This document shows positions 25,396 through 35,081 of a DNA stretch of 64,000 nucleotides, one piece after another. The notes beneath the pieces were generated by a model. The model did no database searches, was not told the DNA's origin, and was given only the letters and a program-made list of their open reading frames with translations. The position numbers were made by a program, and so were the translations under genes. Numbering within the stretch: the first letter of the stretch is position 1; every line of letters starts with the position of its first letter. The DNA is taken from positions 62,001 through 126,000 of the forward strand of contig NZ_BAAAUV010000005.1 of NCBI RefSeq assembly GCF_039534125.1, given 5' to 3'. The stretch is from Actinocorallia longicatena (GTDB taxonomy: Bacteria > Actinomycetota > Actinomycetes > Streptosporangiales > Streptosporangiaceae).

Positions 25396-27006
25396 ATGAC
25401 TGCGATCGAGCAGACGGTGGGCGTGGGGAGCGCGGGCTCCCCACGTCCGGGGCCGTCCCACCCCGACTCCCCGCGCAAGAGCAGGCGAGAGATCTCCACC
25501 GGCTTCGTGGTGAGCCGTCTGCTCGTCCTCGGCTTCGTCCTGGCGATGGCCGCCTACGCGGCCCCGCCGCTGGTCTCCGGGCACCACTGGCCGGGCCTGG
25601 CGGTGCTGGTCCTGGTCACCGGCGGCATCGCCTGCCTGTACCTGACCCGGCGGCACGTCCCGCTGAAGTACCTCGTGCCCGGCACGCTCCTGATGGTCAT
25701 GCTCCAGCTCCTGCCGGTGCTCTACACGGTGCAGGTGGCCTTCACGAACTTCGGCGACGGCCACCGCGGCTCCAAGCAGGACGCGATCACCGCGATCGAG
25801 TCGACCTCCCTCACCCAGGTGAAGGGCTCGGCGGAGTACGCGCTGTCGTTCGCGCTGAAGGACGGCAGGCTCGTCTTCCTGCTGACAGACCCGGCGACCG
25901 GGACCTCCCAGGTCGGCACCGAGCAGGGCCTCGCACCGCTGGACGGCGTCCGGCTCGGCATCACCGGCAAGGTCCTGTCCGCCCCCGGCTACCAGGTGCT
26001 GACCACCGCGCAGGCGGCGGGCCACGACAGGGAGATCACCGCGTTCTCGGTGCCCACCCGCGACGGCGCGATCAAGGCGAACGGCCTGTCCCGCGCCTAC
26101 GAGGGCCGCCGCACCAGGCACTACGACCGGGCGGCCGACGCGATCGTCGACACCGCGACCGGCGCGACCTGGACGGCCGACGAGGACCAGGGCCTGTTCG
26201 TCGACGCCAAGGGCGAGAAGCTGTCGCAGGGCTGGAAGGTCGGGGTCGGCTTCGGCAACTTCTCCCGGCTGTTCGGCGACTCCACGATCCTCGGCCACTT
26301 CCTCGGGACCTTCACCTGGGACCTGTTCTTCGCCCTGTCGACCGTGTTCGGGACGTTCGTGATCGGCACGGCCGTCGCGCTGCTGCTGCACGGCTGGAAG
26401 ACCCGGGCGCTCCGCTTCTACCGGGTCCTGGTCGTGCTGCCGTACTCGATGCCGGCCTTCGCGATGCTGCTGGTCTGGCGGAGCATGTTCAACACCGAGT
26501 TCGGCCTCGTCAACAAGGTCCTCGGCACCGGCGTCGACTGGTTCGGCGAGCCGCTCGCCGCGCGGTTCGCGGTGATCCTCATCAACGTCTGGCTGGGCTT
26601 CCCCTACATCTTCCTGGTGGTGACGGGGGCGCTCCAGGCGATCCCCGGCGAGCTCAGCGAGGCCGCCCGGATGGACGGCGCGACACCGTGGCAGAGCTTC
26701 CGCAAGGTCGTCCTGCCCCTGCTGCTCGTCGCGACGACCCCGCTGCTCATCTCGTCGTTCGCGTTCAACTTCAACAACTTCAACGTCATCCAGCTCACCA
26801 CGGCGGGCGCCCCGTTCCCCGCGGACGACCCGTCCGTCGGCGCGACGGACCTGCTCATCACCTACACCTTCCGGATCGCGTTCGGCGCCAACAGCGCGGA
26901 CTTCGGGTTCGCCGCCGCGATCTCGGTGCTGATCTTCCTGATGGTGGCGGCGATGTCGACCTACTCCTTCCGCAGGACCCGGGCCCAGGAGGACGTGTTC
27001 TCATGA
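25396..27006 (+). CDS. malF: Maltose ABC transporter permease MalF
   Basis: 536 residues, starting 4 bp after malE. As in E. coli MalF (514 residues), an extra N-terminal membrane region and a large extracytoplasmic P2-like loop (about residues 115-290) precede the six-helix transport core. The ATPase-docking EAA loop reads EAARMDGATPWQSFRKVVLP. The long loop is specific to maltose-type systems and supports that substrate. Its stop overlaps the malG start (ATGA). Confidence 0.9.
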   Translation: MTAIEQTVGVGSAGSPRPGPSHPDSPRKSRREISTGFVVSRLLVLGFVLAMAAYAAPPLVSGHHWPGLAVLVLVTGGIACLYLTRRHVPLKYLVPGTLLMVMLQLLPVLYTVQVAFTNFGDGHRGSKQDAITAIESTSLTQVKGSAEYALSFALKDGRLVFLLTDPATGTSQVGTEQGLAPLDGVRLGITGKVLSAPGYQVLTTAQAAGHDREITAFSVPTRDGAIKANGLSRAYEGRRTRHYDRAADAIVDTATGATWTADEDQGLFVDAKGEKLSQGWKVGVGFGNFSRLFGDSTILGHFLGTFTWDLFFALSTVFGTFVIGTAVALLLHGWKTRALRFYRVLVVLPYSMPAFAMLLVWRSMFNTEFGLVNKVLGTGVDWFGEPLAARFAVILINVWLGFPYIFLVVTGALQAIPGELSEAARMDGATPWQSFRKVVLPLLLVATTPLLISSFAFNFNNFNVIQLTTAGAPFPADDPSVGATDLLITYTFRIAFGANSADFGFAAAISVLIFLMVAAMSTYSFRRTRAQEDVFS

Positions 27007-27872
27007 GAGACCGAAGCGCATCGGCGAGGTTCAGGAGGAGCGGCTGGCGGCACGTCGCGATGGCGGGGGTCCTGGCGTTCGCGCTGTTCCCCGTGCTGTT
27101 CGTGGTCTCCGCGGCGTTCAACCCGCTCGGCACGCTGTCGTCGAGCGAGCTGATCCCGACGGGGGCGAGCCTCGGCAACTTCAGCAGGCTGTTCGGCAAC
27201 CCCGACTACCCGTTCGAGCGGTGGTTCCTGAACTCGGTCGGGCTGTCGCTGGCCGCCGCGTTCGTCAGCCTGTTCCTGTCGCTGCTGGCGGCCTTCGCCT
27301 TCAGCAGGCTGCGGTTCCGGGGCCGCCGCATCGGGCTGCTGTCGCTGCTGCTGATCCAGATGTTCCCGCAGTTCCTGGCCATCGTGACGATCATCATCTT
27401 CTTCACGACGGTCACCGACCTGTGGCCGCTGTTCGGCTTCAACTCCCTCGGCGGGCTGTTCCTGCTGTACATGGGCGGGGCGCTCGGCGTGAACACCTAC
27501 CTGATGAAGGGGTTCCTCGACACCGTCCCGCGGGAGCTGGACGAGGCCGCCAGGATCGACGGCGCCTCGCACGTCCAGATCTTCTTCCGGGTCATCCTGC
27601 CGCTGGTCACCCCGATCCTCGCGGTGACGGGCCTGCTGGCCTTCATCGGGGTCATGAGCGAGTTCCTCATGGCCAGCGTCTTCCTGCAGGAACCGAACGT
27701 GAAGACCCTGGCCGTCGGCATGTACGGGATGCTCGGCCCGGACGGCCGCAACACCAACTTCGGGGTCTTCTCCGCGGGCACCCTCATCACCGCGATCCCG
27801 ACCGTCGGCGTCTTCCTCTGGCTCCAGAGATTCATCGTCAGCGGGCTGTCGTCGGGGGCGGTGAAGGGCTGA
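27003..27872 (+). CDS. malG: Maltose ABC transporter permease MalG
   Basis: 289 residues, six hydrophobic segments, EAA loop DEAARIDGASHVQIFFRVIL. Pairs with MalF to form the channel. Start ATG overlaps the malF stop. No ATP-binding protein gene lies in this locus; actinobacterial systems of this kind use a shared MsiK-type ATPase encoded elsewhere. Confidence 0.9.
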   Translation: MRDRSASARFRRSGWRHVAMAGVLAFALFPVLFVVSAAFNPLGTLSSSELIPTGASLGNFSRLFGNPDYPFERWFLNSVGLSLAAAFVSLFLSLLAAFAFSRLRFRGRRIGLLSLLLIQMFPQFLAIVTIIIFFTTVTDLWPLFGFNSLGGLFLLYMGGALGVNTYLMKGFLDTVPRELDEAARIDGASHVQIFFRVILPLVTPILAVTGLLAFIGVMSEFLMASVFLQEPNVKTLAVGMYGMLGPDGRNTNFGVFSAGTLITAIPTVGVFLWLQRFIVSGLSSGAVKG

Positions 27873-29230
27873 CCGCCCCGCCCCGGCGGCCGGGGGACTT
27901 CACCACGCTCCTGGCCGTCGCCTTCCTCGGCGGCTGCGGGAACTGGCTCAGCACGTTCGCGCTCGGCTACCTCGTCTTCACGGGGTCGGGGCTGACGGTC
28001 CTCGGGCTGCTGGACTCCCTGCCGGTGATCGCCGCCGTCCTGGCGGGGCCGCGGCTGGGCGCGTGGGTCGATCACCGCCCGGCCCGCCGGACCATTCGCG
28101 ACCTGCAGATCGCGCTCGCGGTCGTGACGGCGGCCCTGGTCTGGTACCAGCCGGTCTCCTACCTGCTGCTGCTCACGCTGAAGGCGCTGCTGGCCGGGGC
28201 GCAGTGGTCGGCGTTCAACCGGCTGATGCCCGCGGTGGTCCCGGACGGCCGGATCGGCCGCGGCATGGGCCTGCTCGGCACCGTCAACCAGACGGCGGCG
28301 GGCCTGGGCATGGCGCTCGGCCCCTACCTCGCCGCCCGGCTGGGCCCGAAGGTCTTCCTGCTGGACGCCGCGGCGTTCCTGGTCGCCTCGCTGCTCTACC
28401 GGCGGATCCGCACCGACGTCGCGCCCGCCGCCTCGGCCGACCGCAGGGTCCGCGCGGCCTTCCCCCGGCTGTTCGGCGATCCGTTCCACCGGGCCGTCCT
28501 CGGCCTGTTCCTGCTGGGCCAGCTCGTCTGGGGGATGCGGGACATCGGCATCCTGCCGCTGGTCCGCGACGTCCTGCGGCTGGACACCGCGCACTGGACG
28601 GGCCTGTTCGCCGCCGTCGGGCTGTGCGGCGAGGTCGTCGCGACGGCGGTGTTCGCCTGGCGCGATCCCCGGCCGGGCCGCGCCGCCCGTCCCTGGCTGG
28701 CGGCGCTCACCGTCCTGCTGGCCGTCTCCGTGGCGTTGCCCGTCATGGCCACCGGTCCGGCCGTTCCCGCCAAGTTCCTGGACGGCGTGGCCTCCTGCCT
28801 GCTGGGCGGCGGTGCGATGCTGGTCCTGGTGATGTCGGCCCCGCCCGACCTGCGGGGCAGGACCGCCGCCCTGGTCGGCGGGCTCGGGATGGCCGTCCTG
28901 GCCGGTTCGAAACTGGTGCTGGGCCTGCTCATGGCCCGCTACGGGGTGGTCCCCGTGTACGAGACGGTCGCGGTGCTCGTCGTCGTGGCGGCCCTGGCCC
29001 TGGCGGTGCCGGCCGGGCGATCATGGCGGCGGGCTACAGTCGTGATCCATGAGTGGTCACGACCCCAAGGGGGATCTGCACCGGTATCTGCGGATCGGGC
29101 GCGAGGTGCTGGTGTGGAAGCTGGACGGCCTGGCGGAATACGACGTCCGGCGGCCGATGACTCCCACGGGCACCAATCTGCTGGGCCTGGTCAAGCATGT
29201 GGCGAGCGTCGAGGCGGCTTATCTCGGTGA
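27869..29230 (+). CDS. MFS transporter with probable CTG start
   Basis: About 453 residues with 10-12 hydrophobic segments typical of MFS exporters (FTTLLAVAFLGGCGNWLSTF at the start, DSLPVIAAVLAGPRLGAWVD, QTAAGLGMALGPYLAARLG). No ATG, GTG or TTG lies between the preceding in-frame region inside malG and the first membrane helix. The CTG at 27869 overlaps the malG stop, with GAAGGG partly covering it, and is the only sensible start. The frame runs 182 bp into the DinB gene, giving a soluble tail of about 60 residues that looks unlike an MFS C-terminus. Confidence 0.7.
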   Translation: MTAPPRRPGDFTTLLAVAFLGGCGNWLSTFALGYLVFTGSGLTVLGLLDSLPVIAAVLAGPRLGAWVDHRPARRTIRDLQIALAVVTAALVWYQPVSYLLLLTLKALLAGAQWSAFNRLMPAVVPDGRIGRGMGLLGTVNQTAAGLGMALGPYLAARLGPKVFLLDAAAFLVASLLYRRIRTDVAPAASADRRVRAAFPRLFGDPFHRAVLGLFLLGQLVWGMRDIGILPLVRDVLRLDTAHWTGLFAAVGLCGEVVATAVFAWRDPRPGRAARPWLAALTVLLAVSVALPVMATGPAVPAKFLDGVASCLLGGGAMLVLVMSAPPDLRGRTAALVGGLGMAVLAGSKLVLGLLMARYGVVPVYETVAVLVVVAALALAVPAGRSWRRATVVIHEWSRPQGGSAPVSADRARGAGVEAGRPGGIRRPAADDSHGHQSAGPGQACGERRGGLSR

Positions 29231-29642
29231 GGTGTTCGGGCGGCCCTTCCCCGAGCCGCTGCCCTGGTTCGAGGACGGAGCCGAGCCCAACGCCGACATG
29301 TGGGCGACCCCGGAGGAGTCCCGGGCCGACGTCATCGGCTTCTACCACCGGGTCTGGGCGCACGGCGACGCCACGATCGAGGCGCTCCCGCTCGACGCGC
29401 CCGGCCGGGTGCCCTGGTGGCCGGGGGAGCGCGGGAACGTGGATCTCCACCGGATCCTCGTGCACATGATCGTCGACCTTCAGCGGCACGCCGGCCACGC
29501 CGACATCATCCGCGAGCTCATCGACGGGGCCGCGGGACTGCGCACCGGAGTCTCCAACCTCCCCGAGGCCGACGAGGAGTGGTGGAGCGCCTACCGCGAC
29601 CGCCTCGAACGGGCGGCCGTGTCGGCCTCGGCGGGATCATGA
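29049..29642 (+). CDS. DinB/DUF664-family protein
   Basis: 197 residues. The four-helix-bundle DinB-like family is recognised by KGDLHRYLRIGREVLVWKLD, GTNLLGLVKHVASVEAAYLG and the late His region HRILVHMIVDLQRHAGHAD; His residues of helices 2 and 4 would bind a metal. Relatives include thiol-dependent transferases using mycothiol. Substrate unknown. Its stop overlaps the NUDIX start. Confidence 0.85.
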   Translation: MSGHDPKGDLHRYLRIGREVLVWKLDGLAEYDVRRPMTPTGTNLLGLVKHVASVEAAYLGEVFGRPFPEPLPWFEDGAEPNADMWATPEESRADVIGFYHRVWAHGDATIEALPLDAPGRVPWWPGERGNVDLHRILVHMIVDLQRHAGHADIIRELIDGAAGLRTGVSNLPEADEEWWSAYRDRLERAAVSASAGS

Positions 29643-30247
29643 GCGACGGCTTCAGGGAGACCGCGGCCCGGCGGCTCGCGGCGTTCGGATCGGTGGCGAT
29701 CGAGGACCGTCCGGGGACGCGGAGGGCGGCCGTCGTGTTGTGCGTGACCGAACAGGACGGCGAGCCGGGCGTCCTGGTGATCAAGCGGGCCTACCGGGGA
29801 CGCAACGCCGGGCAGTGGGGGCTGCCGGGCGGGCGCGCCGACGAGGGCGAGACCCCGGAGATCACGGCGCTGCGCGAGCTGGAGGAGGAGCTCGGGGTCG
29901 CGCTGGAGCCCTCGGACGTCCTCGGGCGCCTCGACGACTTCCCCGCGAGCTCGGGATTCGTGATCACCCCGGTGGTGGCCGTCGCCTCCGCCCCGGTGCG
30001 TCCCGTCCCGAGCCCCGACGAGGTCCACTCCGTCCACCACGTGCCGCTGGCCGCGCTGGCGGCCGACGGCGTCGTCAACTGGCTGGCCCAGCCGTCGGGG
30101 CCGCCGCTGCTCCAGATGCTCCTCGGCCCGCGCATGACCGTCCACGCCCCGACGGGCGCGATGCTCTGGCAGTTCCGCGAGGTCGTCCTGCTCGGCAACG
30201 ACGTCCGGGTCGCCGACCTCCTCCAGCCCGACTGGACCCGCCACTGA
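29639..30247 (+). CDS. NUDIX hydrolase, CoA-pyrophosphatase-like
   Basis: 202 residues starting at the ATG overlapping the DinB stop. The full Nudix box is present (GGRADEGETPEITALRELEE then ELGV), preceded by WGLPGG. The surrounding pattern (RAYRGRNAGQWGLPGGR and TPVVAVASAP) resembles the NudL-type CoA pyrophosphatases. It hydrolyses a nucleoside diphosphate-X compound; the substrate is not fixed by sequence. Confidence 0.85.
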   Translation: MSDGFRETAARRLAAFGSVAIEDRPGTRRAAVVLCVTEQDGEPGVLVIKRAYRGRNAGQWGLPGGRADEGETPEITALRELEEELGVALEPSDVLGRLDDFPASSGFVITPVVAVASAPVRPVPSPDEVHSVHHVPLAALAADGVVNWLAQPSGPPLLQMLLGPRMTVHAPTGAMLWQFREVVLLGNDVRVADLLQPDWTRH

Positions 30248-30269
30248 CACCGGGGCTCCGCGAGGGGCC

Positions 30270-30914
30270 ATGACGCCCGGAATGACACAGAGCGCCCATG
30301 CTCATCCGCGTATGCTCACCCTCGTGATCGCGCGTGAGTACGGGTACGAGATCCTTCCCGGGGTGGCGGCCGACACCCCCGGCATCACCGACGCGGCGCG
30401 CCGTGGCCGGCGGGCCGGGCTGGTCGTCGGGCTGCCCGCGGTGTCCGTGCTGGGCCTGGTCGCCGCCGGTCTGACCGCGCAGGGCGGGATGCTCACCGGG
30501 CTCGGCCTCATGTGCGCGGCCGCGGCGCTCGTCACGGCGGGGCTGGTCGCGCTGTGGACGCGCGCCAGGAACCGGGAGCTGCGGATCCTGCGGACCTATC
30601 CCTGGCAGGCGTGGCCGTGCGGGAGCCGTTCGGTGCGGGTCGTGGCGGCCTCGGGGGAGCGCTCGGGCGGACGCCGCTGGAGCAGCGAGGGCCGGGTGGT
30701 CCTCCTCCAGCCGGACGGCCAGAGCCACTGCTCGTTCCCCGCGCCGGGCCGCGGGGTCCAGGAGAGCGTGTGGTTCGCGGGCGACACCCGCTTCGGCGGC
30801 GTCCTGGCCGTTCCCGGTGGGTTCCCCTCGCGCTACGTGACCCGGGCGAAGCCGGGCCGCCGCAAGGGCTCCCACGAGGAGGACGCCCTCGCCGCCCGGG
30901 CGCGTCTCGGCTGA
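30270..30914 (+). CDS. Two-helix membrane protein, hypothetical
   Basis: 214 residues. Two adjacent hydrophobic helices (about residues 50-68 and 74-95) are followed by a basic cytoplasmic domain of about 120 residues with a beta-rich pattern (SRSVRVVAASGERSGGRRWS, GRVVLLQPDG). A later start at ATG 30312 is possible. Conserved-looking but no recognised family. Confidence 0.65.
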   Translation: MTPGMTQSAHAHPRMLTLVIAREYGYEILPGVAADTPGITDAARRGRRAGLVVGLPAVSVLGLVAAGLTAQGGMLTGLGLMCAAAALVTAGLVALWTRARNRELRILRTYPWQAWPCGSRSVRVVAASGERSGGRRWSSEGRVVLLQPDGQSHCSFPAPGRGVQESVWFAGDTRFGGVLAVPGGFPSRYVTRAKPGRRKGSHEEDALAARARLG

Positions 30915-30921
30915 ACGGGGC

Positions 30922-31890
30922 TCACCGCGCGACCCCCGGCTCGATCCTGGTGTTGGTGTAGAGGCGGGTGACCACGTCCTCGATGTCGGGTTCGCGCAGG
31001 GCGAGGTCGAGGACCTCGTGGGTGCGCGTGACCTCGGCGATCACCGTCGCGGGGTTGACGTTCGGCGGCAGCGCGAACCACAGCCGGGGCCCCTCGCGGC
31101 GGATCAGCCGCACGCCGGGCGGCTCGGGGGCGGGCCCGGGACGCGCGAGATCGACGATGAGCGTGCGGTCGGCCTCGGCGGTGGCGCGCAGGGCGTCGAG
31201 GCCGCCGTCGAAGGCGAGCACGCCATGGTCGATGACCATGACGCGGCGGCAGAGCCGTTCGATGTCGCCGAGGTCGTGCGTGGTGAGCAGGATCGTCGTG
31301 CCCTCCTCGCGGTTCACCCGGGCCAGGAAGTCGCGGACGGTCGCCTTGCTGACGACGTCGAGGCCGATCGTCGGCTCGTCGAGGACGAGCAGCTCGGGCC
31401 GGTGCAGGAGCGCCGCGGTCAGGTCGCCGCGCATCCGCTGGCCGAGGCTGAGCTGCCGGACGGGCGTGTCGAGGAACGGCGCCAGCTCGAGCAGCTCGGT
31501 CAGCTCGTCGAGCCGCTCCCGGAACAGCCCCTGCTCTACTTTGTAAAGGTGCCGGATCAGGGTGAAGCTGTCCCGTAGCGGCAGGTCCCACCAGAGCGTG
31601 GTGCGCTGGCCGAAGACCACGCCGAGCCGGCGGGCCAGCTCCGTCCGCTTCCGCGACGGATCGAGGCCCGCGACCCTGATCCGCCCCGACGACGCCGTGA
31701 GGATGCCGGTCAACATCTTGATCGTCGTCGACTTCCCGGCGCCGTTAGGCCCGAGATAGCCCACGAACTCCCCGGGCTCGACCGTGAAGCTGATCTCCCG
31801 CACCGCGTCGAGCTCCGACCGGGCCCGCCGCAGCACGCCGGCCTTCTTGCGCAGCACGAACGTCTTCGTCACCGACTCCAGTGAGATCAA
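30922..31890 (-). CDS. ABC-2 exporter ATP-binding protein
   Basis: 322 residues from TTG at 31890, with GGGAG at proper distance just before it; no ATG is available close by. Walker A GPNGAGKSTTIKML, signature LSLGQRMR (a variant typical of this subgroup) and Walker B LLVLDEPTIGLD. It forms a three-gene operon with two ABC-2 permeases. This pairing occurs in viologen-exporter-like and other efflux systems of actinomycetes; the exported compound is unknown. The first permease is encoded upstream; its 3' end overlaps the second permease by 8 bp. Confidence 0.85.
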   Translation of the reverse strand: MISLESVTKTFVLRKKAGVLRRARSELDAVREISFTVEPGEFVGYLGPNGAGKSTTIKMLTGILTASSGRIRVAGLDPSRKRTELARRLGVVFGQRTTLWWDLPLRDSFTLIRHLYKVEQGLFRERLDELTELLELAPFLDTPVRQLSLGQRMRGDLTAALLHRPELLVLDEPTIGLDVVSKATVRDFLARVNREEGTTILLTTHDLGDIERLCRRVMVIDHGVLAFDGGLDALRATAEADRTLIVDLARPGPAPEPPGVRLIRREGPRLWFALPPNVNPATVIAEVTRTHEVLDLALREPDIEDVVTRLYTNTRIEPGVAR

Positions 31891-31895
31891 CCTGC

Positions 31896-32684
31896 TCAGC
31901 TCCCGGTCGAACGGTAGTGACGCAGCCCCGTGCGCCAGGCGAGCGTGGCCACCGCGACGAGCAGCACGGCGACCACGGGGGACAGGAACCGGCACCACGG
32001 CGGCAGCCCCAGCGGATCGGGGTGCCCGAGCACGTACAGCGACGGCTGCCAGTTGACGAACGCGAGCGGCACCACGAACGTGACGCCCCGCACGAAGTCC
32101 CTACCGAAGATCGACATCGGGTACTGGGCCATGAAGTTGCCGCCCCAGGTGACGCCCTTGGTGACCTGGTGGCCGTCGATCAGCACGAACTGCACCGCGG
32201 AGGTCATCACCCAGATCGCGCAGAAGATGACCGTCCCGCAGCCGACCATCGCGACCGTGACCAGCACGTCGAGCGGGTCGAGCCGGAGATGGGCCATCGC
32301 GACGCCGAGGGCCGTCCCCGCCGGGACGAGCCGCGACAGCTTGCGCGGCGAGAACTCCTCGGTCGCGAGCTGGAGCATCGGGCTGACCGGCCGCACGAGC
32401 ATCGTGTCCAGCGCCCCGGACTTGATGTGCTCGCTCAGCCGGTCGGTCGTCCCGCAGCCGATGTCGGAGAGAGCGAACGCGACCTGGCAGGTGCCCCACA
32501 GGTACATGAACTCCATGACGGTGAACCCGCCGAGCTCGTCCACCCGGTGGAACATGATCGCCAGCCCGGCCAGGTCGAGGAGCATGACGAACATCCCGCT
32601 GACCATGAACAGGACCAGCGACAGCGGGTACTGCATCGCGGCCCTGGTCCAGGTCCAGGCGAGCAGCAGGTAGGTCCTAACCAC
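31896..32684 (-). CDS. ABC-2 exporter permease 2
   Basis: 262 residues from GTG at 32684, six hydrophobic segments. The CGTTDRLSEHIKSGALDTML and LVRPVSPMLQLATEEFSPRK segments match the ABC-2 permease subfamily that occurs as dissimilar pairs. It overlaps the first permease by 8 bp and ends 5 bp before the ATPase start. Confidence 0.82.
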   Translation of the reverse strand: MVRTYLLLAWTWTRAAMQYPLSLVLFMVSGMFVMLLDLAGLAIMFHRVDELGGFTVMEFMYLWGTCQVAFALSDIGCGTTDRLSEHIKSGALDTMLVRPVSPMLQLATEEFSPRKLSRLVPAGTALGVAMAHLRLDPLDVLVTVAMVGCGTVIFCAIWVMTSAVQFVLIDGHQVTKGVTWGGNFMAQYPMSIFGRDFVRGVTFVVPLAFVNWQPSLYVLGHPDPLGLPPWCRFLSPVVAVLLVAVATLAWRTGLRHYRSTGS

Positions 32685-33456
32685 CCTGGATCACCAGCTT
32701 GCGGTGGGCGGCCCTGGTGAGCAGCCGTCCGGCCAGCAGCAGGACGGCCGCCCAGCCGGCCTGGAAGGCGAACGAGCCGAGAAGATCGGGGGAGCGGCCG
32801 AGGTAGACGTCGGCGGGGACCTGGATCAGCCCCGACCACGGCAGCGCCCGGACGGCCGTCTGGAACGGCCCGGGGAACGCCACCAGCGGAAGGATCATTC
32901 CGGAGAGGAAGAGCGAGCAGACGATCGCGACGGAGTCCAGGGCGCGGGAGTCGGTCAGCCAGAACACCAGGATCGAGATCACGTAGCGGATCGAGAAGCC
33001 GAGCACGACCGCCAGCAGCAGCGACAGCAGGAAGGCGGGCCAGCGTTCGGCCGGCGGGAAGAGGATCCCGAACGCCAGCCAGCCGGCGAACATCGGGATC
33101 GTTCCCCGGCCGATCACGGTGTACAGCGCCCGCCCGAGGTCGTCGGCGAGCCACCAGAGCTGGAGGTCGGCGGGGCGGTGCAGATCGATCGAGACGTCGC
33201 CGGTGCGGATGCGCTGGGTCAGCTCCATCCCGCCGAAGATCTGGACGGGCCCGATCATCGCCTGGGTGAGGAAGGAGAAGGTGATCGCGTCGGTGGCGGT
33301 GTAGCCGCCGAGCCCGGGGGTGGCCTGCCACAGCGCGAGCAGCACGTAGCCGCGCACGAACCCGAAGACGGTGTTGCTGACGGCCTCGCCGAGGGCGGCG
33401 AGCCGGTAGGCGGAGTAGCGCCGGAACGAGAACCAGAGCACCCACGCGTACGCCAC
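32677..33456 (-). CDS. ABC-2 exporter permease 1
   Basis: 259 residues from GTG at 33456, which has GGAGGGGG upstream; an ATG at 33495 in the same frame lacks one. Six hydrophobic segments; GGMELTQRIRTGDVSIDLHR and RPADLQLWWLADDLGRALY match its partner at the same positions, so the two permeases are distant paralogues that likely form a heterodimer. First gene of the exporter operon. Confidence 0.82.
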   Translation of the reverse strand: MAYAWVLWFSFRRYSAYRLAALGEAVSNTVFGFVRGYVLLALWQATPGLGGYTATDAITFSFLTQAMIGPVQIFGGMELTQRIRTGDVSIDLHRPADLQLWWLADDLGRALYTVIGRGTIPMFAGWLAFGILFPPAERWPAFLLSLLLAVVLGFSIRYVISILVFWLTDSRALDSVAIVCSLFLSGMILPLVAFPGPFQTAVRALPWSGLIQVPADVYLGRSPDLLGSFAFQAGWAAVLLLAGRLLTRAAHRKLVIQGG

Positions 33457-33556
33457 GCATCCCCCTCCGCGAGGGAACAAGTTTACGCGAACCACCGCTT
33501 CCCGGTGGATCTCCGGCGGAACACCCGCATCCGTCGGGGAGGGTCCCCGGGAAAAC

Positions 33557-33598
33557 GAAGTGTCCCTGCCGGGTGCACGGGTCCGGCAGGGACACTTC
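33557..33598 (-). terminator. Terminator after aceA
   Basis: A perfect 16-bp stem (GAAGTGTCCCTGCCGG and its complement) with a 10-nt loop. On the minus strand it is followed by GTTTTC, so it terminates aceA transcription. Confidence 0.85.
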
Positions 33599-33674
33599 TC
33601 AGGGGATCGGCACAGGGGTGGGGGGAGTTACCCGTGCGATCGTGTGGTTCCGGGAGAGCCGATCGCGGATGCTC

Positions 33675-34961
<1,287 letters not shown>

Positions 34962-35016
34962 CTTCGTACTCCCTTTTGGTGTCGTCCCCTGGGTGCTTGC
35001 TCCGAGTCTGCACTCT

Positions 35017-35028
35017 CTTGACGTCAAG
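35017..35028. promoter_or_regulatory. Perfect palindrome in the aceA-ramB promoter region
   Basis: CTTGACGTCAAG is fully self-complementary and contains a -35-like TTGACG on both strands; on the plus strand TAATAG lies 19 bp further. About 25 bp downstream are AAACTTCTGCGA and TTTTTGCGC, loosely like RamB-box sequences (AAACTTTGC). Binding by RamB is inference. Confidence 0.45.
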
Positions 35029-35081
35029 CTTCTACCGGGAAGTAATAGAAACTTCTGCGATTTTTGCGCTAGCATCAACCC

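Noticed and set aside
30512..30961. 149-codon frame inside the two-helix membrane protein gene
   Set aside because: Out-of-frame shadow rich in Arg/Gly/Pro.
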